From the NCBI GenBank assembly GCA_002839495.1, contig PGYD01000012.1, forward strand, positions 1-32,036: 32,036 bases of DNA. The letters run 5' to 3'. Positions within the stretch are counted from its first letter, which is position 1; each line of letters opens with the position of its first letter. The notes below the pieces were generated by a model that ran no database searches, was not told the origin of the DNA, and worked only from the letters and a program-made list of their open reading frames with translations. Positions 22,595 through 29,471 of this stretch are shown here, one piece after another. A program made the translations under genes and the position numbers. Source of the DNA: Planctomycetes bacterium HGW-Planctomycetes-1. GTDB lineage: Bacteria > Planctomycetota > Phycisphaerae > Sedimentisphaerales > UBA12454.

Positions 22595-23443
22595 ACAAGA
22601 CAAATGATTATAAACGCGGACGATTTCGGACTTTGCGAAGGTGTGAACAAGGCGGTGGCGCAGGCCCACAGTAAAGGAGTGCTGACCAGCGCAACACTTA
22701 TGGCCAATACGCCGGCTACGGATAAGGCGATAGCGATAGCTGAGCAAATGCCGAGCCTGGGGGTGGGGATACATCTGAATTTGACGGAAGGCAGGCCGAT
22801 ATCGTCTGACCCGCTGGTCGAACCTCTCATAAATGAAAAGGGCGAGTTCAAATATTCGGTCTATAAACTGGCGGCTAAAAGCGCTATGAGCGAAAGACTG
22901 CTGAGCGCGATAGAAATGGAACTTACGGCCCAGATAGAGGCGATAATCAATAAGGGTATAAAACCGACCCATCTGGATTCGCATAAGCACTTTCATTGTT
23001 TCGGGCCGATATATAAGATAGTATGCTCTCTTGCGGAAGGGTTCGGCATCGGGGCGATACGCTGGCCGTGGGAGCCTGCGACGGTTTGCAGCGGCGATTG
23101 GCCGAGAGTAGGGACGGCAGCCAGGATTCGGGCCTTGCTGCTGAGGCAGATGACATTAAACTGTCAGAAGGCAGACAGCCGATTTATAAAAAACAATATA
23201 TTCTTCGGAGCGGCCCATACGGGCAGAATCGACGGGGCGTTCTGGGAAGAAATGGGCAGGACACAGTTTGCCGGGACAGCGGAAGTGATGACGCATCCTG
23301 GATACGCACAAGGTCTTGAGAATACGAGGCTGGTCGGACAAAGAGAAGCAGAGCTTAAATGGCTCTGCGAGCCGAAGACGAAAGAGATACTCAGCGGAGC
23401 GGGGATAGAGCTTATTCATTACGGTCAGATTGACGGGAAGTAA
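22592..23443 (+). CDS. ChbG/HpnK (YdjC-like) carbohydrate deacetylase
   Basis: A metal-dependent deacetylase of N-acetylated sugars; family members act on chitooligosaccharides (ChbG) or on N-acetylglucosaminyl hopanoids (HpnK). The metal and catalytic motifs are present: IINADDFGLCEGVN at the N-terminus, HLNLTEGRPIS, THLDSHKHFHCF and TAEVMTHPGY. From the ATG at 22592 (MTRQMIINADDFG) it has 283 residues, as usual. No Shine-Dalgarno precedes this or the two upstream in-frame ATGs, which lie in a tandem repeat. It is first in a three-gene operon: the GT2 gene begins 2 bp after its stop. This favours a substrate in a lipid-linked glycan. Confidence 0.9.
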   Translation: MTRQMIINADDFGLCEGVNKAVAQAHSKGVLTSATLMANTPATDKAIAIAEQMPSLGVGIHLNLTEGRPISSDPLVEPLINEKGEFKYSVYKLAAKSAMSERLLSAIEMELTAQIEAIINKGIKPTHLDSHKHFHCFGPIYKIVCSLAEGFGIGAIRWPWEPATVCSGDWPRVGTAARIRALLLRQMTLNCQKADSRFIKNNIFFGAAHTGRIDGAFWEEMGRTQFAGTAEVMTHPGYAQGLENTRLVGQREAELKWLCEPKTKEILSGAGIELIHYGQIDGK

Positions 23444-23445
23444 AA

Positions 23446-24417
23446 ATGACTGAAACAGCAGTTAAATATTCGGTAGTCGTTCCTTTGTACAACGAGGAAT
23501 CGGTTGTGCAGGAGCTTTATAAACGTCTGACAAAAGTGATGAGGGATACGAATAAAAGTTATGAGCTTGTGCTTGTCGATGACGGCAGTGTTGATTCGAC
23601 GCTTGAAAAACTGAAAAAAATCGCCGAAGACGACGAACATTTGGTGGTGGTTCATCTTCGCAGGAATTTCGGACAAACGCCTGCACTGGCGGCGGGGTTC
23701 GACCATACGAAAGGTGAAGTAATAATCAGTATGGACGGGGATTTGCAGCATTTACCTGAAGAGATACCGAATTTTCTGAAGAAGATAGACGAAGGATACG
23801 ATGTTGTGAGCGGGTGGCGTGAAAAACGGGTCGATAACCTTATTATGCGCAAGATACCGAGCAGGGCGGCGAACTGGCTGGCGTCGAAAATAAGCGGGGT
23901 CGATATTCACGATTTCGGCACGACATTTAAGGCTTATAAACGACAGATAATCCAGGATTTGCGGCTGTACGGAGAGATGCACCGTTTTATACCTGCGATT
24001 GTATCGTTCGGAGGGGCGAAAATAATCGAGATACCCATCAAGAATATCGAAAGGCCCGCCGGCAAGAGCAATTACGGCATATCGCGGACGTTCCGGGTGG
24101 CGTTCGATTTGATAACACTTCGATTTTTACTCGGCTATATTACGAGGCCGCTGCATTTTTTCGGCAAGGCGGCGTTTTACTGTATAGCGGCGGCAAGTTT
24201 GGGTTTTGCTTATGTTCTGTTCGATAAATTTTATTTTAACGTGCCTATATTAGAGGCTCACGGGCCGATAGCGGCGGTGGGACTGGTTCTGCTTCTGATA
24301 GGTTTGGGTTTTATTTCTACCGGTCTTATCGGCGAGATGATAAGCAGGGTGTATTTCGAGGCGACCGACCGGAAAATTTACGCGGTCAGAAATGTTTACA
24401 GGAAACTGGGCGGATGA
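23446..24417 (+). CDS. GT2 family polyprenyl-phosphate glycosyltransferase (DPM1/GtrB/ArnC-like)
   Basis: Transfers a sugar from a nucleotide donor to a polyprenyl phosphate at the inner face of the membrane. The GT-A core has YSVVVPLYNEESVVQELY, VDDGSVDSTLE, RRNFGQTPALAAGFDHTKGE and the DxD-type SMDGDLQHLPEEI. SGWREKRVDNLIMRKIPSR and DFGTTFKAYKR are typical of this subgroup. Two transmembrane segments near the C-terminus (about 235-255 and 275-298) anchor it. Length 323 is normal. GGGAAG lies upstream of the ATG. Its stop overlaps the next start by ATGA, so expression is coupled to the pseudophosphatase. Confidence 0.92.
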   Translation: MTETAVKYSVVVPLYNEESVVQELYKRLTKVMRDTNKSYELVLVDDGSVDSTLEKLKKIAEDDEHLVVVHLRRNFGQTPALAAGFDHTKGEVIISMDGDLQHLPEEIPNFLKKIDEGYDVVSGWREKRVDNLIMRKIPSRAANWLASKISGVDIHDFGTTFKAYKRQIIQDLRLYGEMHRFIPAIVSFGGAKIIEIPIKNIERPAGKSNYGISRTFRVAFDLITLRFLLGYITRPLHFFGKAAFYCIAAASLGFAYVLFDKFYFNVPILEAHGPIAAVGLVLLLIGLGFISTGLIGEMISRVYFEATDRKIYAVRNVYRKLGG

Positions 24418-24965
24418 AAAAAAAGAAAAGCTCCATTGTCGGATGGGTATGGCTGATAATAATCGTTCTGGTTATAACGGGACTTGTCAGACATTTTCAT
24501 ATAAAGAATTTCAATGTGGTAAAGCCGGGAGTGCTTTATACGAGCGGTCAGCCGCGGGGGATGGATTATACTCGGCTTTTATATAAATATCATATTGCCG
24601 CGGTTGTGAACCTGCGGAATCCGGACGAACATCGAGAGCATAACTGGTATAACGAAGAAATAATATGGATGAAAGATAACGGCGTAAAATATATAGAGCT
24701 TCCGGTAGAAAAAAATGTTCCAAGTGATGGTATTCCCGATACGGAGTCCTGCCGGCAGTTTCTTGAAATAATGAGTGATAATGCCAATCTGCCGATACTT
24801 TTGCACGACGGCAGCGGCAAAAAAAGAGTTGCATATCTTGCAGCGGTATGGATGCTGAAATCGGGCGGGTTCGATTTGCAGGAAACGATGAAAAAGGTCG
24901 AAAAAATTCAAAAAGAGCCGCTTAGCGAGCAGGAGATAGAATTTCTGAAATCTTTTGTGAATTAA
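24414..24965 (+). CDS. Membrane-anchored dual-specificity-phosphatase-like protein lacking the catalytic cysteine
   Basis: 183 residues: a basic N-terminus, one membrane helix (about 9-26, WVWLIIIVLVITGL) and a phosphatase-like domain outside or inside the membrane. The fold markers of bacterial DSP/PTP proteins are visible: GVLYTSGQPRGMDYTRLL, AAVVNLRNPDEH, KYIELPVEKNVPSDG. The P-loop that should read HCx5R reads HDGSGKKR (131-138): Asp132 replaces the catalytic Cys (codon GAC), while His131 and Arg138 remain. It is therefore probably not a cysteine phosphatase, but a binding protein or an enzyme with altered chemistry. It overlaps the GT2 gene by ATGA, third in the chbG operon, and converges with rsmE. 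Confidence 0.82.
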   Translation: MKKKKSSIVGWVWLIIIVLVITGLVRHFHIKNFNVVKPGVLYTSGQPRGMDYTRLLYKYHIAAVVNLRNPDEHREHNWYNEEIIWMKDNGVKYIELPVEKNVPSDGIPDTESCRQFLEIMSDNANLPILLHDGSGKKRVAYLAAVWMLKSGGFDLQETMKKVEKIQKEPLSEQEIEFLKSFVN

Positions 24966-24973
24966 AAAGCGAA

Positions 24974-25693
24974 TTATTTTTTTCTCATAGCTGCAAGAAC
25001 GGCGGCGAAAGTAATTGCCGCTGTTTCAATTCTCAACACCGTTTCAGTAAGTTTAACAGGCTGAGCGTTTGTTTGCTTCAGCATATTTTCTTCAGTTTCC
25101 GTCAGGCCGCCTTCGGGGCCGATGAAAGCTATAATCTCATTCAAAGCGGAGTCGAAATTTATAATGGATTCGGCATTTTGGGTCAAAGAGCCGAAGATAA
25201 TTTTTGCGTTCGGGTAGTCGGCTCGCAGTTTTTCAATTGCCTGCGACAGGCTTATCGGCGAATCAATTATCGGCAAGAATAACCGCTGACACTGTTTTGT
25301 CGATTCAAGGGCGATAGTTTCAAGGCGGCGATGCTGGAGCGATTGCTTTACTGTTCTTTCGAAAATGACAGGTACGATTCTGTCAATACCTAATTCAGTG
25401 CATTTTGCGACAAGAAGTTCAAAGCGGTCTCCCTTGGCAATGCTCGAAGCGATGATTATTCTTTGCTGGGTTGGTTTCGGATGATTTTCGATTGTTTTGA
25501 CGAGCAAGACGGCCTGAGATTTTTCGATTTTTTCAATGATTGCCTGCGCGAGTGTGCCTTTGCCGTCGAAAAGCTCGACAGAGTCGCCGATTTTGAGCCT
25601 GAGTACCTTTGTCAGATGGCGAAACTGTACATCAGTAAGGATTGTGCCGGTATCGCGGTGAATCGAATCACAAAAAAATCTTGCCGTTCTCAT
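24974..25693 (-). CDS. rsmE: 16S rRNA (uracil1498-N3)-methyltransferase RsmE
   Basis: SPOUT-fold enzyme methylating N3 of U1498 in 16S rRNA. The N-terminal PUA-like part has RFFCDSIHRDTGTILTDVQFRHLTKVLRLKIGD. The C-terminal SAM knot carries FIGPEGGLTETEE and KLTETVLRIETAAITFAAVL, the RsmE signature. Length 239 is normal. The start at 25693 is supplied with a Shine-Dalgarno by inverted-repeat copy C (GAAGGTGCGGG). Before that insertion its ATG would have overlapped the parA stop (ATGA). It is the last gene of the ribH-nusB-parA-rsmE series. Confidence 0.95.
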   Translation of the reverse strand: MRTARFFCDSIHRDTGTILTDVQFRHLTKVLRLKIGDSVELFDGKGTLAQAIIEKIEKSQAVLLVKTIENHPKPTQQRIIIASSIAKGDRFELLVAKCTELGIDRIVPVIFERTVKQSLQHRRLETIALESTKQCQRLFLPIIDSPISLSQAIEKLRADYPNAKIIFGSLTQNAESIINFDSALNEIIAFIGPEGGLTETEENMLKQTNAQPVKLTETVLRIETAAITFAAVLAAMRKK

Positions 25694-25963
25694 CCCGCAC
25701 CTTCTTTATATTCTATATTGCTTTGTAGAAAAACGGTCATTTCGACCGGAGTGAGTCCCGATAAATCGGGACGAACGAAGCGGAGAAATCTGCTTTTTTT
25801 ATAGATTTCTCGACTACGGCTGCTTCGCAGCCTTCGCTCGAAATGACAAAAAGAAAGTTTTCTACAAAGCAATTCTATATTTATTAAATTAGATGTGATG
25901 CTGTTAGACTTTAAGTTGTTTAAAAGATATGGATAATTCATTGAATATATAGAAGGTGCGGGA
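25694..25963 (-). mobile_element. Start-codon-associated inverted-repeat element, copy C (interrupted)
   Basis: Terminal repeats GAAGGTGCGGGA (25952-25963) and CCCGCACCTTC (25694-25704, plus strand). On the gene strand it is flanked by ATGAG at 25968-25964 and again at 25693-25689, the rsmE start. Copies A and B have ATGAA; the changed base is present at both ends, which is what a target-site duplication predicts. The 270 bp include a nested 155-bp MITE plus a 7-bp duplication; without them the element is 108 bp. The distal ATG overlaps the parA stop (ATGA) and opens a 92-codon ORF (MSPAPSIYS...KEGAG) whose TGA overlaps the rsmE ATG. Confidence 0.82.
25718..25872. mobile_element. Nested MITE, 155 bp, with 15-bp terminal repeats
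   Basis: Perfect terminal inverted repeats TTGCTTTGTAGAAAA (25718-25732) and TTTTCTACAAAGCAA (25858-25872), flanked by TTCTATA at 25711-25717 and 25873-25879. The interior is largely palindromic: GTCATTTCGA against TCGAAATGAC, GAGAAATCT against AGATTTCTC, plus the small hairpins TCCCGATAAATCGGGA and GCTGCTTCGCAGC. It has no coding capacity for a transposase. GTCATTTCGA...GAGAAATCT palindromes are widespread intergenic repeats in unrelated genomes (general knowledge). Confidence 0.8.
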
Positions 25964-25964
25964 C

Positions 25965-26807
25965 TCATATTCGGGATTCTAAGGCTGCTGTGTCCTGCGG
26001 GTTGTCGGGAGCGGGAGGAATTGTTCCATTATTCAGATAATCGCCAATGAGTTTATAGTCTTCTGCGCCGTGACAGCCGGGGGCGTATTCGAAAATTGTT
26101 TTTCCATAGCTGGGAGCCTCGGCAAGTTTGATATTTCTTCGTACGAAGACAGGAATGATTTGCGCTTTGCTCCAGGGACAATCGGATTCCCTTGCTCCGG
26201 TGAGAAATTTATTGATATCGTTTTTGACCTCTTCGGACAGCGATGTTCTGCTGTCGAACATACAGAGGAGAACTCCGCTAACGCAAAGGGAAGGATTTAT
26301 TCTCCTGCCGACAAGGGTTACGGTCTGGAGAAGTTTGCCCAGGCCCTGAAGCGCGAGAAAGTGCGGCTGAAGCGGAATAATTACCTCTTCGGCGGCGGCC
26401 AAGGCGTTGAGAGTTAAAAGGCCGAGCGAGGGAGGGCAATCTATAATCATATAATCGAAATTCAATTTTGATTTTAAGACGGCTTCACGGAAGATTGTTT
26501 CTCTTCCGACGACGCTGACCAGTTCGCTTTCGGCTCCGACAAGATGAATATTTGCTCCGAGCAGAAACAGATTAGGTCTTACTTCGATTAAGGCGTCGTC
26601 AAAATCCACAGAGCCGGTCAATAATTTGTATGTCCCCGATTCGACGCTGTCTGGTTCGACACCGAGGTGGATTGTAAGATGAGCCTGCGGGTCGAAATCG
26701 GCGGCGACGACTTTTGCGCCGCTTTGAGCAAGAGCGGCGGCGATGTTGACAACAGAAGTGGTTTTGCCAACGCCGCCTTTCTGGTTTAACATCGCTATTT
26801 TTCGCAT
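25965..26807 (-). CDS. ParA/Soj-family ATPase
   Basis: A 280-residue deviant-Walker ATPase. The Walker A box is MLNQKGGVGKTTSVVNIAAAL (residues 6-26), with the signature lysine of the ParA/MinD group. Walker A' DFDPQAHLTIHLG and Walker B YMIIDCPPSLGLLTLNAL follow. RRNIKLAEAPSYGKTIFEY near the C-terminus is typical of Soj-like proteins. No ParB gene is next to it; it sits between nusB (13-bp overlap) and rsmE. It may serve chromosome segregation with a ParB elsewhere, or position another cargo. Its stop overlaps the ATG of the small ORF in element copy C. Confidence 0.92.
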   Translation of the reverse strand: MRKIAMLNQKGGVGKTTSVVNIAAALAQSGAKVVAADFDPQAHLTIHLGVEPDSVESGTYKLLTGSVDFDDALIEVRPNLFLLGANIHLVGAESELVSVVGRETIFREAVLKSKLNFDYMIIDCPPSLGLLTLNALAAAEEVIIPLQPHFLALQGLGKLLQTVTLVGRRINPSLCVSGVLLCMFDSRTSLSEEVKNDINKFLTGARESDCPWSKAQIIPVFVRRNIKLAEAPSYGKTIFEYAPGCHGAEDYKLIGDYLNNGTIPPAPDNPQDTAALESRI

Positions 26808-27235
26808 TGGTTGTCCGAATCCGTTCTTAATTTTCTATAAATTGCGTCCAGCACTCCGTTTACGAAGCCTGAGGACGATCCCGCGCTGAATTTTTTAGCC
26901 AGTTCGATTGCCTCGTTAATCACCACTTTTGCCGGGATGTCCGGACAGTATTTTAACTGATAGGCACCGAGTCGAAGGATACTTCTATCGACCTGATTAA
27001 GTCTCGACAGTTCCCATTTGACGGCGGCCTCGGCGATAAGACTATCGCAGTCGGCGACGACCTGCCAAGCACCTTTGGTCCATTTTTCAGCCATTTCCCT
27101 GATAGCGGGCTCATCGGTATTTTCAGCTAAAAAAATTCCGAGCATATCCAAAGCGGCATCACCCTGAACGTCCATCTGGCAAAGGACCTGCATCGCAAGC
27201 TCTCTTGCCCGGGTTCTTTTGTCGGCTGTAGGCAT
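26795..27235 (-). CDS. nusB: Transcription antitermination protein NusB
   Basis: A 146-residue all-helical RNA-binding protein that, with NusE (S10), binds boxA in rRNA leaders and prevents premature termination. Visible signatures: RTRARELAMQVLCQMDVQG at the N-terminus, VDRSILRLGAYQLKYCPDIPAKVVINEAIELAKKFS and GFVNGVLDAIYRKLR at the C-terminus. Length is standard. It follows ribH with an 18-bp gap, a very common ribH-nusB pairing, and overlaps parA by 13 bp. Confidence 0.95.
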   Translation of the reverse strand: MPTADKRTRARELAMQVLCQMDVQGDAALDMLGIFLAENTDEPAIREMAEKWTKGAWQVVADCDSLIAEAAVKWELSRLNQVDRSILRLGAYQLKYCPDIPAKVVINEAIELAKKFSAGSSSGFVNGVLDAIYRKLRTDSDNQCEK

Positions 27236-27253
27236 ACTAATCCGAATTTCTTT

Positions 27254-27718
27254 TTATATTTGACAGAGCACGTCAACCATTTCCATAGCATTGGCAGCGG
27301 CAGTAGCGCCTGCGTTGCCGGCTTTAGTACCGGCACGTTCGATAGCCTGCTCGATAGTGTCGCAGGTAAGAACGCCGAAGATAGTCGGCACGCCGGTATC
27401 GTAATTAATCTGGCCGATACCTCTGCTGACCTGCTGGCCGACATATTCGTAATGATGAGTCTGACCTCGAATAATTGCGCCGATACAAATTACGGCGTCG
27501 AATTTTCCGCCGGCAGCGAGCTTCTTTGCAGCCGGCGTGATTTCGATTGAGCCGGGAACCCAAATAACGGTAATCTGCTTGTCAGAAGCGCCGTGCCTCT
27601 GCAAAGCGTCAATAGCACCGGCCAAAAGCTTGGAGGTTATAAACTCGTTAAACCTGCTTACAACTATGGCGAATTTCGCCTTGCCAGCGGTAAGCTTTCC
27701 ATGTATCTGCTTTATCAT
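27254..27718 (-). CDS. ribH: 6,7-dimethyl-8-ribityllumazine synthase
   Basis: Penultimate step of riboflavin synthesis: condenses 5-amino-6-ribitylaminouracil with 3,4-dihydroxy-2-butanone 4-phosphate. The 154 residues show [54 protein letters not shown] (with the conserved histidine) and [20 protein letters not shown]. The protein normally assembles into pentamers or 60-mers. First gene of the nusB-parA-rsmE series. The 332-bp upstream region shows no FMN riboswitch consensus that I can recognise. Confidence 0.96.
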   Translation of the reverse strand: MIKQIHGKLTAGKAKFAIVVSRFNEFITSKLLAGAIDALQRHGASDKQITVIWVPGSIEITPAAKKLAAGGKFDAVICIGAIIRGQTHHYEYVGQQVSRGIGQINYDTGVPTIFGVLTCDTIEQAIERAGTKAGNAGATAAANAMEMVDVLCQI

Positions 27719-28050
27719 AATCGATTACTCCTTTTTCAAGTCCGCCATCTGCGGATAAACCTTAAAATTATTGGAGCATTATAAGACCAAAACCAACTAT
27801 TTTCCAGAAAAAGGCACAAAACAGGATTTAAAATTTAATATTTAATATTTAAAATTTATACAACTCATTGTTTTTAAATGGCTTATGGACAATAGCAGGT
27901 CTTTCGGTCTGTCTTATTTAGATTTTAAAAAAGCCTGATTTTAAGCATTAACAGGGGCGGGTTTTCTGCCGATTTGGCTCTTGGATAAGTCCGCCCCTCA
28001 TACGGCGGGCAAGCTTCGGCGGATAAACCTCTATTTTACAGGGAAATTAT
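27719..28050. other. Divergent intergenic region between ribH and the TPR gene
   Basis: It must hold the ribH and TPR promoters. An AT-rich, nearly palindromic stretch (TTAAAATTTAATATTTAAT and following, 27827-27858) could act as an UP element or promoter. An 8-bp inverted repeat AGGGGCGG (27953-27960)/CCGCCCCT (27991-27998) encloses a 30-nt loop. GCGGATAAACC is repeated at 27751 and 28018. AGGGAAATTAT before 28051 is the ribosome site of the TPR gene. Nothing else is recognisable. Confidence 0.5.
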
Positions 28051-29418
28051 ATGAATTTCGAGAGCGAATTCGAGCAGTTTAATTCGTGGGACCAGGCAGA
28101 ACGAAAAGCCATAAGGGCTTACGAGCTTTATGAAGAGGGGCAAATGAGCGAGGCGCTTTCTGCGATGGACGAGGCGATTGAGATAAATCCGTCCAACGAC
28201 AGATGGCATTTCAATAAGGCACTTACGCTTGACGCGATGGAGGGATTCGACCAGGCAATCGAAGAGTATAAACTTGCGCTGGAGCTGAACCCGCACGATG
28301 TTGAGATGCTTAACTGTCTTGCGGTGGATTATACGCGTGTCGGTCAATACGATTTGTCACTTGAGATATTCAGACAAATCGAAGAAATCGACCCGAACTT
28401 CGAGCCGGGCTTCTGCAACAGGATAATTACCTATACGGAGATGGGCAATTACGAAATGGCTGAGCAGATGTTTTATCTTGCCCAGCAAATCGATGGATCC
28501 TGTCCGCTGTGCTTTTACAATATCGGCAATTCATTTTTCATTCAGGATAATTTCAGAAAAGCGGTATGGTGCTGGGAAAAGACGGCCTATCTGGAGCCGG
28601 AGCATCCGCAGATTAATTATCATATCGCGCAGGGATACTGGAATCTGGGCGAGAAAGAAAATGCGCGGCAGTATTTTATCAGGGAATTGAGGAAAAATCC
28701 GGGCGATAAGGAAGTGGTTTTCGATTTCGGACTGTTTCTGCTTCACTGCGGCGATGTAATTTCGGCGGCTGAGAAATTCCGCAGGATACTCGAAATCGAG
28801 CCGAGCTGCGCGACGGCGGTGTTTTATCTTGGCGAAATAGAATTACACGCAGGCAGGCAAAAAGAGGCGGAAGAGCTGTATTTGGAGGTTGTAAAGCTCG
28901 ACAGGAATATGGCGGGGCCGAGGTTTCGTCTTGCCCAGCTTGCGTTTGAACGGGGGCAAAAGGACGCGGCGTTTTCGCTGCTGGCCGCTGAGCTCGAACT
29001 TGATATACGCCGGCCGGAAGTTTTACAGGCAATCGGCGTGATGATGATGGAACTGGGGCAGACTGATTACGCGACCCATTGTTTTCTACGGGTTTCCGAA
29101 CTGGGCTCGGCAGACGCGATGAATTATTTTTATCTCGGCAAAGCGCTTGCCGTTCGCGGAGAGTTCGAAGACGCAGAGCAGTTTTTAGATTATGCGCTCG
29201 AATTTGACGCGGCGAATTACGAACTTTTCAGAGATGTGCTGCTGGTTTATCTGAAGACGAAAAGACCGGAAAAGGTTCTCGATTTGATGGCAGTAATAAA
29301 CGTGGAGGGGAACAGCACTTTTGAGCTGAATATTATCAAGGCGATAGCACAGTTGAAAATATATTCCAGGAGACTCAAACTGCTGAAAATTTTCAGGAAG
29401 CAAAAAACCACCGGTTAA
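28051..29418 (+). CDS. Tetratricopeptide-repeat protein
   Basis: A 455-residue protein built almost entirely of TPR units of about 34 residues, starting near residue 20 (AYELYEEGQMSEALSAMDEAIEINPSNDRWHFNKALTL). At least nine or ten units can be counted, each ending in the typical L/I-(E/D)-P pattern (INPSN, LNPHD, IDPNF, LEPEH, IEPSC). No signal peptide or membrane helix is seen, so it is probably a cytoplasmic protein-protein interaction scaffold. The partner is unknown. AGGGAAATT precedes the ATG. The 3' end of the gene overlaps a terminator hairpin. Confidence 0.9.
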   Translation: MNFESEFEQFNSWDQAERKAIRAYELYEEGQMSEALSAMDEAIEINPSNDRWHFNKALTLDAMEGFDQAIEEYKLALELNPHDVEMLNCLAVDYTRVGQYDLSLEIFRQIEEIDPNFEPGFCNRIITYTEMGNYEMAEQMFYLAQQIDGSCPLCFYNIGNSFFIQDNFRKAVWCWEKTAYLEPEHPQINYHIAQGYWNLGEKENARQYFIRELRKNPGDKEVVFDFGLFLLHCGDVISAAEKFRRILEIEPSCATAVFYLGEIELHAGRQKEAEELYLEVVKLDRNMAGPRFRLAQLAFERGQKDAAFSLLAAELELDIRRPEVLQAIGVMMMELGQTDYATHCFLRVSELGSADAMNYFYLGKALAVRGEFEDAEQFLDYALEFDAANYELFRDVLLVYLKTKRPEKVLDLMAVINVEGNSTFELNIIKAIAQLKIYSRRLKLLKIFRKQKTTG

Positions 29419-29433
29419 AACCAGTGGTTTTTT
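29402..29433. terminator. Bidirectional Rho-independent terminator
   Basis: AAAAAACCACCGG (29402-29414) and CCAGTGGTTTTTT (29421-29433) form a 13-position stem with one C-A mismatch. A-runs and T-runs lie on both sides. The TPR stop codon (29416-29418) lies in the loop. It would serve the TPR gene and also the convergent TonB-dependent receptor, which stops at 29472. Confidence 0.75.
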
Positions 29434-29471
29434 GCTATGACAGATGCCGGTTTTATGCCTGGCAGTTGCTA

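Noticed and set aside
25690-25968. A 92-residue protein gene between parA and rsmE
   Set aside because: It reads through the start-codon element and the nested MITE. I treat it as a possible leader ORF, not as a functional gene.
27719-28050. FMN riboswitch upstream of ribH
   Set aside because: I could not find the conserved RFN-element boxes; the inverted repeats there are simple stems closer to the TPR gene.
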